A stretch of DNA of 64,000 nt, taken from the NCBI RefSeq assembly GCF_033115175.1, contig NC_084836.1, forward strand, positions 71,471,297-71,535,296, written 5' to 3'. The notes beneath the pieces were generated by a model. That model worked only from the letters and a program-made list of their open reading frames with translations, was not told the DNA's origin and searched no databases. This DNA is from Lepus europaeus (lineage: Eukaryota > Chordata > Mammalia > Lagomorpha > Leporidae). The position numbers were made by a program, and so were the translations under genes. This document shows positions 42,930 to 54,083 of the stretch, piece after piece; within the stretch, counting starts at the first letter, position 1; each line of letters starts with the position of its first letter.

Positions 42930-43973
42930 TCATATTGATGACCATGTTTCTGTGTGTAACACATCTTTAAGCATCTTTTGCAGGGCAGGACGAGTGGCAA
43001 CAAATTCTTTCAATTTCTGTTTGTTATGAAAAGTCTTTATTTCACCTTCATTCACAAACGAGAGCTTTGCAGGATATAATATTCTGGGCTGGCAGTTTTT
43101 CTCTCTTAGTACCTGGGCTATGTCTCGCCATTCCCTTCTAGCTTGTAGGGTTTCTGATGAGAAGTCTGCTGTGAGTCTAATTGGAGATCCTCTGAGAGTA
43201 ATCTGACGTTTCTCTCTTGCATCTTTCAGAATCTTTTCTTTATGTTTCACTGTGGTGAGTTTGATTACAACATGTCGTGGTGAGGATTTCTTTTGGTCAT
43301 GTTTATTAGGGGTTCTATAAGCTTTCTGTACTAAGATGCCTCTTTCCTTCTCCAAACCTGGGAAATTTTCTGCTAGTGTCTCACTGAAGATGCCTTCTAA
43401 TCCTTTCTCCCTCTCCATGCCTTCAGGAACTCCTAGAACCCGAATGTTGGGTTTTTTAATAGTATCCTGTAGATTCCCGACAATATATTTTAGATTTCTA
43501 ATTTCTTCTTCTTTTCTTTGGTTTGCCTGTTTCCTTTCCTGTTCTCTGTCTTCTAAGTCCGATATTCTCTCTTCTGCTTCACCCATTCTGTTTTTAAGGC
43601 TTTCTAATGTGTTTGTCATTTGATCTATTGAATTCTTCATTTCATTATGATTTCTCGTCACTATCACAGTTTCTTGTTCTACTAGTTGTTTCATTTCATT
43701 TTGATTTCTCCTTAATATTTCATTTTCACGAGAGAGATTTTCTATCTTGTCCATTAAGGATTTCTGTAGTTCAAGAATTTGTTTTTGAGAACTTCGTAAT
43801 GTTCTTACCAATTTTTTGAGATCCGCTTCTTGCATTTCTTCTATCTCATCATCTTCATAATCTTGAATTGGGGTGTCTTTTTCATTTGGGGGTGTCATAG
43901 TGTCTTCCTTGTTCTTGTTACCTTGGTTTTTGCGTTTGTTGTTTGGCATGTTGGAGATATTTGGTTTCTTCAC
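42930..43973 (-). CDS. L1 ORF1p, uninterrupted 347-codon frame
   Basis: ORF1p is the trimeric RNA-binding chaperone of L1 particles. The frame is open with no stop over 347 codons. A second Met at codon 9 (MPNNKRK) may be the true start. Residues about 45-165 are heptad-rich coiled coil (LKKLVRTLR, ESLKNRMGEAEERISDL). The RRM begins near 176 (NIRVLGVPEG). The C-terminal domain covers about 265-335 (ARREWRDIAQVL, PRILYPAKLSF, VATRPALQKML). Conserved blocks line up with human ORF1p. There is no ORF2 after it. An intact frame argues for recent insertion, but expression is unknown. Confidence 0.92.
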   Translation of the reverse strand: MKKPNISNMPNNKRKNQGNKNKEDTMTPPNEKDTPIQDYEDDEIEEMQEADLKKLVRTLRSSQKQILELQKSLMDKIENLSRENEILRRNQNEMKQLVEQETVIVTRNHNEMKNSIDQMTNTLESLKNRMGEAEERISDLEDREQERKQANQRKEEEIRNLKYIVGNLQDTIKKPNIRVLGVPEGMEREKGLEGIFSETLAENFPGLEKERGILVQKAYRTPNKHDQKKSSPRHVVIKLTTVKHKEKILKDAREKRQITLRGSPIRLTADFSSETLQARREWRDIAQVLREKNCQPRILYPAKLSFVNEGEIKTFHNKQKLKEFVATRPALQKMLKDVLHTETWSSI

Positions 43974-45028
43974 TGTGGGGTTTTTTCTTGTTACACTATG
44001 GCTCTATATTAAGTGGACTGTCTGCTTTCAGTGGAGCCTTAGAGGCTTGAGATGAGTGTGGCCTGAGAGCTGTGTTTGGTTCCTCAGGGTTGAGGGTGTG
44101 TCAAAGATGACACTCCCAGGTTAGGCGTGGTAAATCTCTCTTTCTTTTTTCTTTTTCTTTTTTTTTTTTTGATTTAAAAGGGAAGTAATTCCGCACAGCT
44201 GAACGTAATTGGAGGTAGCTAGCAGGTGAATGATATACCCACAGGAGCCAGAGATCAGAAGCTCTTTCCCAAGGACCACACAGGGAATCTCTGCTGCCCT
44301 CGGTGTGGGCTCCAATTCTCCTGCAGTCTCCCACTGGGTTGCCAAGTGAGATCCTAATCTCCTGTTATTTCACCCCTCCCCCCCAGAGTCAGGTTTTTCT
44401 GCTAAGCTCAGGGCCGGTGCAGACCTGAGGTCGCCCTGCTTATGACGTATGTCCAAAATGGCGCCTGGTCTTTGTCTTGCTAGCCTTTGAGGGGTGACCG
44501 GAGAGAGAGAAACTCGTGTCCTTATCGGTCACTTTTTTTTTTTCCTCTCTCTCTTCTAGTTAGCCTGGTGAACTTTTCCCCATGGAGTTTCAAGCCTCAT
44601 TCCCTCTAGTCTCCTCTTTCCGCTTGCCCGCTGGTGTCTCGGGCTATTGAGGTTCGGCTCACCTCGCGTTCCAGCGCTGGTGTGTTGAGTCTGCCGCTGG
44701 TGTCCTGAACTTGGGCTCCCACGCTCTCCATGCAGGTCCACTGTGAATCACTAGTTCTGGAAGAGTTTCCTCTGCTGTTTCTTCCCCTACTCTTCCTTGA
44801 CCCTGCAGTATCTCCACTTTTATTAACCTGTGTCTTTCCGAACTATCAGTGTGTTCCCTTCCTATTCCACCATCTTGCCGCTCTCCGCGTCTGTATATTC
44901 TACCAGGTATCTGTATACGTGAAATACATGAAATTTGTTCACTTTATATAAGTAAAATATTGAAAAAAGAAAAAAAACCTTACATTTGTTTAATTACTAA
45001 TGAGTTTGAGTATCTTTCCACATATTTT

Positions 45029-45085
45029 TTAAAGATTTATTTATTTAGTTGAAACTCAGAGTTACACAGAGAGAGAGAACAAGCA

Positions 45086-45119
<34 letters not shown>

Positions 45120-45365
45120 CTTCCATTTGCTGGTTCACTCCCCACCTGCCCACAAAAGCCGGAGCTGTGCTTATCCAAAGCCAGGAGCCAGGAGCTTCCC
45201 CTTGGTCTCCCACACAGGTGCAAGGACTCGGTCCATCTTCTACTGCCTTCCCAGGCCATAACAGAGAGCTGGATTAGAAGTGGAGCAGCTGGGACTTGAA
45301 CGGGCGCCTTATGAGATGTTGGCATTGCAGGCAGCAGCTTTAACTGCTATGCCACAGTGGCTCCA
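45029..45365 (-). mobile_element. CSINE
   Basis: TTTTTTAAAGATTTATTTAT, (GA)n at 45088-45118, body, head GCTATGCCACAGTGGCTCC. Lies just right of the old L1 tail. Confidence 0.9.
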
Positions 45366-45517
45366 TATATTCTTCAGTTATGTGAGTTTTCTCTTGCATA
45401 TATACCACTGTTTATCCTTTGCCTGTTTTCCCCTTTGTTGTTTTGGCATTCTTTTGCATTTGAGTTTTAGGGCTCATCTTTTGTCAGTTTTAGTCATTAC
45501 AAATATCTTCTGCTTCA

Positions 45518-45520
<3 letters not shown>

Positions 45521-45562
<42 letters not shown>
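45521..45562 (+). repeat. (TA)n microsatellite
   Basis: About 20 TA units with one CA. It adjoins the left end of the mariner, whose target is TA. Confidence 0.97.
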
Positions 45563-45563
<1 letters not shown>

Positions 45564-46750
45564 GAGAGGTTTCTAAAAATTTATGGAAATCATGTATTAT
45601 GAAAAACTCTGTGTAGATTTAAATATTTCCTTTGCACCCAAATAAACTTGTACTAACTTGTTGTAACATGGCTGAAAAGATGCAGTTTGAGGCACTAAGA
45701 AGGATGAGGTAAAAGAACAACAGATATGATTCTTTCCTAATATCAGAATAAAGAAAAGCTTTATAGTTGTAAAAAAGACAAAGTATTATTTATATTACTT
45801 ATGGTGGGAATCGTTCAATTTTTTTAAAAGAAATTTGAGGCAAAAATATGATGAAAAGTTAAATGTGAAATCTAACAACAGGGAAAAAGGACATCAGTTT
45901 GAAAAGACTCTTTATTAGAATAACATAAATTCTAGCAAAATTGTTACAAGAGCAAACATCAAATTTATGGTGAAGGTTGGAGACAATGGTGAAGTCATTA
46001 ATGCTTTATAAGTTTATGGAGATAATGTCTCAGAGAAGCGGTTTGCAAATGAATAACTCGTTTTGAGGAGTGACAAGGGTGATGATGAAGGAAAAGCCTG
46101 CTTTTTGTAATAAAAAGACAGGAATCTCACAGTGGCAGACCATCCACATCCATTTTCAAGGAAAAAATTAGTCTAATTCATTCCCTCATTGAAGAGGATC
46201 AATGGTTTACAGGAGAAACAATAACCAACGCCACAAACATCTTAGTTGGTTCAGCTTACACAAATCTGAAAAGTTAAAGTTGAGCAAACTTTCTGCTCGG
46301 TGGGTACCAGAACAGTTGTGTTTGAAACAGCTGCAGAGATCAGAGCTTTCAATGGAAATTTCTAAGAAACGGAATTAGAATGCTGAAGCATTTTTACAAA
46401 GAACTGGAACAGAAGATGAAACGTAGTTTTACCAGGGTGTTCTCAAAGACAGAACAGAACCAAAGCAATGGCTACAAAGAGGTGGAAGTGGCCAGCCAAA
46501 ACAAGACCAGACCAGTCAAGAGCAAAGGTCATGGCAATAGAGTTTCTGGAAGCTCTAGAATGTTAACCCCTGCTGTTAGGAGACTGTTTTCGAGAAAACT
46601 GGCCAAAACTTTAGCAGAAACGTGCTTAGAAAAGTTTCACCAGATTCCTTCTCTACCATGACAATGCTCCCATTCTTCTCATCAAGTAAGGGTCATTTTG
46701 CAGTTTTTTATGTGAAATCTTTAAGCATGTACCTTCCAGTGAAAATTTAG
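45563..46750 (+). mobile_element. Mariner DNA transposon, decayed transposase
   Basis: The left end TGAGAGGTTTCTAAAAATTT resembles the terminal repeat of mammalian mariners of the Hsmar2 type. Translated pieces in several frames follow the transposase in order: MVKVGDNGEVINAL (helix-turn-helix), KLKLSKLSARWVP-like text near 46270-46310, RVSGSSRM/LAETCLEKFHQ, then HDNAPILLIK-like text near 46650-46690 (catalytic HDNAP motif, with the first part read as YHDNAPI). Several frameshifts and stops make it inactive. The right terminal repeat is not visible; a SINE lies at 46770. Confidence 0.82.
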
Positions 46751-46769
46751 ATCCTTCTGATTTCTTTTT

Positions 46770-47092
46770 TTTTTAGACTTATTTCATTTATTTGAAAGAC
46801 AGAGTTACAAAGAGAGGTAGAGACAGAGAGAGGTCTTCCATCCGCTGGTTCACTCTCAATTGGCCGCAATTGCTGGAGCTGTGCCGATCCGAAGCCAGGA
46901 GCCAAGAGCTTCTTCCAGGTCTCCCATGTGGGTTCAGGGGCCCAAGGATTTGGGCCATCTTCCACTGCTTTCCCAGGCCATAGCAGAGAGCTGGATCGGA
47001 AGTGGAGCAGTCGAGTCTTGAACCAGCGCCCATATGGGATGCCAGCGCCTCAGGCCAGGGTGTTAACCCACTGTACCACAGTGCCAGCCCCA
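46770..47092 (-). mobile_element. CSINE, full length
   Basis: Perfect 14-bp TSD TCTGATTTCTTTTT at 46756-46769 and 47093-47106. Confidence 0.94.
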
Positions 47093-47214
47093 TCTGATTT
47101 CTTTTTCTTCTTATTCATAAAACATCTTTTAAAAGATCACCTTTTTAAAAAAAATAATTTAAAAATCTCTATAAAGGGAACATACTTCATATATACATTT
47201 TAAAAAAAATAGAT

Positions 47215-47578
47215 TTCTTTATTTTATTTTTTCCCCAAAGAAAACTTTTAATTAAGGAATACAAACTTCATGCATTTCATAAATATAACTTTAGGAACAC
47301 AGTGATTCTTCCCACTGTACTTGCCCTCCCACCCACACTCCCACCCCTATTCTTCCTACCTCTCCTATTCAAAGTCTCATTTTTTACTAAGATATATCTT
47401 GAATTAACTTTATACACGAAGATTATACTAAGTAAGGAGTTCAACAAATTGTATGAAAAAAAACCTGGTCCTCAACAGTTGAGACAAGGGCTGTTCAATG
47501 TCATTGTATCTTGAAGTTAATTTCACTTCTTTTTTAAAACATTATTTTTTGAGAAAATTAATAAACTTGAAGAATCCA
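47215..47578 (-). mobile_element. L1 3' end, older subfamily
   Basis: ACTTTTAATTAAGGAATACA, CATGCATTTCATAAATATAA and ACAGTGATTCTTCCCACTGT are a second lagomorph L1 terminus type, also seen at 58430-58585. Confidence 0.75.
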
Positions 47579-47587
47579 AGAATTATA

Positions 47588-50500
47588 CTTTTTTTTATCT
47601 TCTATTTAATGAATATAAATTTCCAAAGTACAGCTTATGGATTATAATGGCTTTTCCCCCACACCCCGCCCATGACTACCCCCACACCCACAACCCTCCC
47701 CTTTCCCACTCTCTTTCCCCTTCCATTCACATCAAGATTCATTTTCAATTCTCTTTATATACAGAAAATCAGTTTAGTATATGTAAAGTAAAGATTTCAA
47801 CAGTTTGCCCTTACATAGCAACACAAAGTGAAAAATACTGTTGGAGTACCAGTTATAGCATTAAATCACAGTGTACAGCACATTAAGGACAGAGATACTA
47901 CATTATTTTTTTTTAAATTGATTAATTTTCTATGCAATTTCCAATTTAACACCAAGGTTTTTTTTTTTTCATTTTCAATTATCTTTGTATACAGAAGATC
48001 GATTCAGTATATACTAAGTAAAGATTTCATCAGTTTGCACCCACACAGAAACACAAAGTGTAAAAATATTGTTTCAGTACTAGCTATAGCATTATTTCAC
48101 ATTGGACAACCCATTAAGGACAGATCCCACATGGGACATAAGTACACAGTGACTCTTGATGTTGATTTAACAATTTGACACTCTTGTTTATGGCGTTAGT
48201 AATCTCCCTAGGCTCTGGTCATGAGTTGCTGAGGCTATGGAAGCCTTTAGGGTTCGCCGACTTCTATCTGATTCTGACAGGGTCACAGTCAAAGTGGAAG
48301 TTCTCTCCTCCCTTCAGAGAAAGGTACCTCCTACCTTGATGGCCCCGTTCTTTCCACTGGGCTCACACTTGCTGAGATCCTTCATTTAGGTCTTCTTTTT
48401 TTTTCCCCCGGAGTGTCATGGATTTCCATGCCTAAAATACTCTCATAGGCTCTTCAGCCAGATCCAAATGCCTTAAGGGCTGATTCTCAGGCCAGAGTGC
48501 TATTTAGGACATCTGCCATTCTATGAGTCTGCTGTGTCTCCCCCTTCCCATGTTGGATCCTTCTCTCCCTTTTTGGTTTTATCAGTTAGTATTAGCAGAC
48601 ATTAGTCTTGTTTGTGTGATCCCTTTGACTCTTAGATCTATCAGTGTGATCAATTGTGAACTGAAATTAATCACCTGGACTAGTGAGATGGCATTGGTAC
48701 ATGCCACCTTGATGGGATTGTATTGGAATCCCCTGGCACGTTTCTAACTCCACCATTTGGGGCAAGACTGATTGAGCATGTCCCCAATTGTACATCTCCT
48801 CCCTCTCTTTTTCTCACTCTTATATTTAACTGGGATCACTTTTCAGTTAAAATTTAAACACCTAAGAATAATTGTGTATTAATTACAGAGTTCAACCACT
48901 AGTACTAGAACAAAAAAATACTAAAATGGGCAAAGTATTAAATTGTACAACAACAGTCAGCACAGGAGCTGATCAAATTACTGTTTCTCATAGTGTCCAT
49001 TTCACTTCCACAGGCTTCCCTCTTGGTGCTCAGATAGTTGTTGCCGATCAGGGAAAACAAATGATATTTGTCTCTTTGGGACTGGCTTAATTCACTCAGC
49101 ATGATGTTTTCCAGATTGCTCCATCTTGTTGCAAATGACTGGGTTTCATTGTTTTTGACTGCTGTATAGTATTCTACAGAGTACATGTCCCATAATTTCT
49201 TTATCCAGTGTACTGTTGATGGGCATTTGGGTTGGTTCCAGGTTTTAGCTATTGTGAATTGAGCTGCAATAAACATTAATGTGAAGATGGCTTTTTTGTT
49301 TGCCAAATTAATTTCATTTGGGTAAATTCCAAGGAGTAGGATGGCTGGGTTGAATGGTAGGGTTATATTCAGGTTTCTGAGGAATCTCCAGACTGACTTC
49401 CATAGTGGCTTAAGCAGTTTGCATTCCCACCAACAGTGGGTTAGTGTCCCTTTTTCCCCACATCCTCTCCAGCATCTATTGTTGGTAGATTTCTGAATGT
49501 GGGCCATTCTAACCGGGGTGAGGTGAAACCTCATTGTGGTTTTGATTTGCATTTCCCTGATTGCTAGTGATCTTGAACATTTTTCATGTGTCTGTTGGCC
49601 ATTTGGATTTCCTTTTTGGAAAGATGTCTGTCGAGGTCCTTGGCCCATCTCTTAAGTGGGTTGTTTGTTTTGATGTTGTGAAGTTTCTTGATTTCTTTGT
49701 AGATTCTTGTTATCAACCCTTTATCTGTTGCATAGTTTGCAAATATTTTTTCCCATTCTGTCGGTTTCCTATTCACTTTCCTGACTGTTTCTTTTGCAGT
49801 ACAGAAACTTCTCAGTTTGATGCAATCCCAATAGATAATTTTGGCTTTGACTGCCTGTGCTCCTGGGGTATTTTCCAAGCAGTCTTTGCCAGTACCTATA
49901 TCTTGCAGGGTTTCTCCAATGCTCTCTAATAATTTGATGTTGTCGGATCGTAGATTTAAGTCTTTAATCCATGTTGAGTGAATTTTTGTGTAAGGTGAAA
50001 GGTAGGGATCTTGCTTCATGATTCTGCATGTGGAAATGCAGTTTTCCCAGCACCATTTATTGAATAGACTGTCCTTACTCCAGGGATTGGTTTTGGATCC
50101 TTGATCAAATATGAGTTGGCTGTAGATGTTTGGATTGATTTCTGGTGTTTCTATTCTGTTCCATTGGTTTATCCATCTGTTTCTGTACCAGTACCATGCT
50201 GTTTTGATAACTACTGCCCGGTAGTATGTCCTGAGATCTGGTATTGTGATGCCTCCGGCTTTGTTTTTGTTGTACAAGATTGCTTTAGCTATTTGAGGTC
50301 TCCTGTGTCTCCATATGAATTTCAGCATCATTTTTTCCAGATCTGAGAAGAATGCCTTTGGTATTTTGATTGGAGTTGCATTGAATCTTAAATTGCTTTT
50401 GGGAGAATGGACATTTTGATGATGTTGATTCTTCCAATCCATGAGCATGGAAGCTTCCTCCATTTTTTGGCATCCTCTTCTATTTCTTTCTTTAAGGTTT

Positions 50501-52005
50501 TGTAATTTTCATCGTAGAGATCTTTAACATCCTTGGTTAAGTTTATTCCAAGGTATTTGATTGTTTTTGTAGCTATTGTGAATGGGATTGAACTTAGAAG
50601 TTCTTCCTCAGCCGTGGTATTGCCTGTGTATACAAAGGCTGTTGATGTTTGTGCATTGATTTTATATCCTGCTACTTTGCCAAACTCTTCGATGAGTTCC
50701 AGTAGTCTCTTAGTAGAGTTCTTTGGGTCCCCTAAATAAAGAATCGTATCATCTGCAAAGAGGGAGTGTTTGAATTCTTCCTTCCCAATTTGTATCCCTT
50801 TAATTTCTTTTTCTTGCCTAATAGCTCTGGCTAAAACTTCCAGAACTATATTGAAGAGCAGTGGTGAGAGTGGGCATCCCTGTCTGGTACCAGATCTCAG
50901 TGGAAATGCTTCTAACTTTTCCCCATTCAATAGGATACTGGCTGTGGGTTTTTCATAAATTAACTTGATTGTATTGAGGAATGTTCCTTCTATACCCAGT
51001 TTGCTTAGGGGTTTCATCATGAAAGGGTGTTGTATTTTATCAAATGCTTTCTCTGCGTCTATTGAGAGAATCATATGGTTTTTCTTCTGCAGTCTGTTAA
51101 TGTGGTGTATCACGTTGATTTTTTTGTGAACACTGAACCATCCCTGCATACCAGGGATAAATCCCACTTGGTCTTGGGTGGATGATCTTTCTAATATGAT
51201 GTCGCATTCTATTGGCCAGAATTTTATTGAGGATTTTTGCATCTATGTTCATCAGGGATATTGGTCTGTAGTTCTCTTTCAATGCTGCGTCTTTTTCTGG
51301 CTTAGGAATTAAGGTGATGCTGGCTTCATAGAAAGAATTTGGGAGGATTCCCTCTTTTTCTATTGCTCTGAATATTTTGAGGAGAATTGGAGTTAGTTCT
51401 TCTCTAAATGTCTGGTAGAATTCAGCAGTGAATCCATCTGGTCCTGAGCTTTTCTTTGTTGGGAGGGCCTTTATTACTGTTTCAATTTCTGTGTCAGTTA
51501 TGGGTCTGTTTAGGTTTTCCTGGTTCAATTTAGGTAGTTTGTATGTGTCCAGGAATCTATCCATTTCTGATAGGTTTTCCTGTTTGCTGGCATACAAGTC
51601 CTTGCATTAATTTCTGATGATTCTTTTTATTTCTGTGGTGTCTGTTGTTATGTTTCCTTTTTCATCTCTAATTGTATTGATTTGGGTCTTTTCTCTTCTT
51701 TTTTTAGTTAGTTGGGCCAATGGGGTGTCAATTTTGTTTATTTTTTCAAAAAACCAGCTCCTCGTTTGGCTGATTTTTTTTAAATGTTTTTTTTTTTTGA
51801 TTCAATCCTGTTGATTTCTTCTCTGATTTTAATTATTTCTCTTCTCCTACTAGCTTTGGGTCTGGTTTGCTGCAGGTTTTCTATATCCTTGAGATGCGCT
51901 GAAAGCTCATCTATTTGGTGCCTTTCCAATTTCTTGATGTAGGCACCTATTGATATAAATTTTTCTCTTAACACTGCTTTTGCTGTATCCCATAGGTTTT
52001 GGTAT
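47588..52005 (-). mobile_element. L1, 5'-truncated, ORF2 from linker to end plus 3' UTR
   Basis: A 9-bp TSD AGAATTATA lies at 47579-47587 and 52006-52014. ORF2 enters near LYQNLWDTAKAVLR (52000) and shows the reverse transcriptase: [45 protein letters not shown] and the catalytic FADD at 50748-50759. The C-terminal Cys-rich part ([18 protein letters not shown], near 49480) and the end at 48938 follow. At least four frame breaks split ORF2 into frames ending at 51780, 51097, 50388, 49564 and 48938, so it is inactive. The 3' UTR has a partly repeated terminal segment (47588-47908 versus 47963 onward). Confidence 0.92.
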
Positions 52006-52014
52006 AGAATTATA

Positions 52015-53265
52015 TATCTTTTGAGAGCACTTAGACACAACTATGAGACATAAGAATATCCTCCACTTAATACACTATAATGAAGTAAATCTTTGAGAAC
52101 AAGTGCTCCAGGGTGGGGTGATTTTGCAGAGTTGCACCCAAGTTGTCTGTGGTAGATGTCCTTTTGTTAACAGAAGAGAGGAATGTCACCTCTGTTGGTG
52201 TGATCACCCCTTCACCTCCTCTCCTCCAAGCTGAGCAATGCCCAGTGTTAGCCTCTGTGGGTTTAACATTCATCTATGCCACCGTATGAACTGTACAAAC
52301 ATCTGTGCAGTGTTCACTCTGAGCACAGCCCCTGCTGCCATGACCTGTCCCAGGCAACCAAGGAGCTCTCAGAGTGTGGAGCTGCACCCAGTGATTGCCC
52401 AGGGACCCAGCTATACCCTGCACCCTCTCATGTAGTCACCAAGTTCCTATGCTCTCAGCACACAAGGCTCCCACAGTTTCTGGGTGCAGAGGTTCCCTTC
52501 TGCCCTGCCAGCCTGTCCAGTGGACAGAGAGGCAGATGTTTCTGAACCAGCTCTGCCTAGATGCTTGAGCCCTGGAGCTGTGGCATGCTGGGAGTCTGGG
52601 GGCACCTCACCATCCTGTGTGGGTGGGTGCCCAGACACCTGTCAATCCTCCCAGCCAGGCTAAAAGTCAGTGGGGACTTTGGATTTTTTCCCCTACTGGA
52701 TTCTTCGGATCACATGCCTATACAAGAGCCAGTGGCCAGATGTTGCCCTCTTCCTGCCACTGCCGCCAGTACTGCTGAGGAGATGGTGTCCTGTCTCAGC
52801 CAGTTGCTATGTGCATTCACAAAAGCTTCTGCAGCTGCCACCGAAGTCCAACATGGCACCTGCCCTCTCTTAGCCAGGCAGCAGGTATTGTGTGGGGAGG
52901 CTGGGGTGAGATAAACGTGCCCCTTTTTGCCTCCACTGGATTTGAGGGTAACTGCTAGTAATCACTAGTCCCTAGGGCTCCAGTTCAGACTCATACTATG
53001 CTCTCCCTCCGACTATATTGCCACAGGTTGCTGCAGTCTGGTCTCACCTCTGTCTCAATGCTGTTGCCAGCATTTGCTCTAGTGTGCTGTGCTCGTGTGC
53101 TGTGCCTGTGTTTGTGCTGTGTGTCCACACCTTATACACAGGTCCACGGTGTTCCTCTTCCTTTTGTAGAATTTCCAGTGTGGTTTTCTCTCTACTTCTC
53201 CCCTGAGAGTGCACTTCCTACACTTTTTTTTTTGTATGTTGTTCCCTATACTGCCATTTTGGAAT
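52015..53265 (-). mobile_element. Probable older L1 5' UTR
   Basis: Read on the - strand it starts GATTCCAAAATGGCAGTATA near 53265, like an L1 5' end, and is GC-rich and noncoding for 1.2 kb. It may be the other end of the element whose 3' terminus is at 47215, but ORF1 and ORF2 are not found. An unrelated single-copy origin is possible. Confidence 0.4.
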
Positions 53266-53327
53266 CTCATCAGCAAATATTTTTGAGCCTACTACATGCT
53301 TGGTCATTTTTTTAGATTCTTTGCCTA

Positions 53328-53633
53328 TTTTTTTTTGACAGGCAGAGTGGACAGTGAGAGAGAGAGACAGAGAGAAAGGTCTTCCTTCCATTGGTTCACC
53401 CCGCAAATGGCCGCTACGGCCGGCGCTCTGCGCTGATCCAAAGCCAGGAGCCATGTGCTTCCTCCTATGCAGGGCCCAAGGACCTAGGCCATCCTCCACT
53501 GCCTTCCTGGGCCACAGCAGAGAGCTGGACTGGGAGAGAGGCAACTGGGACAGAACTGGTGCCCCAACCGGGACTAGAACCTGGGGTGCCGGCACCACAG
53601 GCGGAGGATTAGCAAGTGAGCCGCAGCGCCGGG
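53328..53633 (-). mobile_element. CSINE2-type with short internal deletion
   Basis: TTTGACAGGCAGAGTGGACA; CTTCCTCCTATGCAGGGCCC lacks about 15 bases; head GAGCCGCAGCGCCGGGC. Confidence 0.9.
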
Positions 53634-53980
53634 CTACCTATATTTTGTTTTGAATTCAGTTTTGACTGACAGCTATATCTTGCTAACTTTTTTCTGTTAT
53701 ATGCATTTTATAGTTTAGATCTTAGCACAGTTTTTAAACACTTTCAATCTTCATGAGACACTCTGTTTGAAATCTTTGTGTATGGCTTATAGATTTTGTC
53801 TGATTTAATCTTCAAACTTTTTTCTTTCAGTTGATGAGTTTATATTCTCATTATCTTTACATGCATTATGTATATAATTGTATATATGCACACAATATAT
53901 GTATGATTCTATACATACTTTTGTACTTTCCTGTGAAGTTATTTCCTTTTACTGTTTTTACTTGGTGCTTTTTCCTTTTT
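53634..53980. other. AT-rich intergenic, nothing recognised
   Basis: No coding frame or clear repeat. Confidence 0.45.
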
Positions 53981-53983
53981 TGA

Positions 53984-54038
53984 AAAATAGATTTAATTTA
54001 TTTATTTGAAAGTCAGAGTTACACAGAGAGAGAAGGAG

Positions 54039-54083
<45 letters not shown>

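Larger units (their letters stand above)
40440..44889 (-). mobile_element. Composite L1: 5' UTR + intact ORF1 + ERV-bearing segment + L1 3' tail, no ORF2
   Basis: TSD TCTGTATATTCT lies at 40428-40439 and 44890-44901. Read on the - strand: an L1 5' UTR starting GGCAAGATGGTGGAATAGG near 44880, running to about 43974; ORF1 43973-42930; about 2 kb (42929-40915) unrelated to L1 ORF2; then about 470 bases of L1 3' UTR (from TATGAACAGAGTCGGCAAAC back to ATTCATTAAATAAAAGTTTA) and poly-A at 40440. A usual lagomorph L1 would hold about 3.8 kb of ORF2 here; no reverse transcriptase or endonuclease motif is present. The 40440-40915 tail aligns with the L1 tails at 47590-48250 and 56110-56560. Design recalls HAL1 elements (ORF1 only), but the inner segment includes retroviral sequence. 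Confidence 0.85.
40200..44985 (+). mobile_element. Old L1 3' UTR, split by the composite element
   Basis: Parts 40200-40439 (GATCATTGTAAAAATTAAGAG, GGGTGGGAAGCATC) and 44890-44985 (AAATTTGTTCACTTTATATA, poly-A) make one L1 3' terminus like that at 17885-18272 when the insertion is removed. Confidence 0.8.

Noticed and set aside
44101-44741. Short - strand frames upstream of ORF1
   Set aside because: They lie in the L1 5' UTR and have no counterpart among known L1 proteins.
52067-53315. Several 60-117 codon frames on both strands
   Set aside because: GC-rich noncoding block makes chance open frames; none shows a known domain or conserved start.
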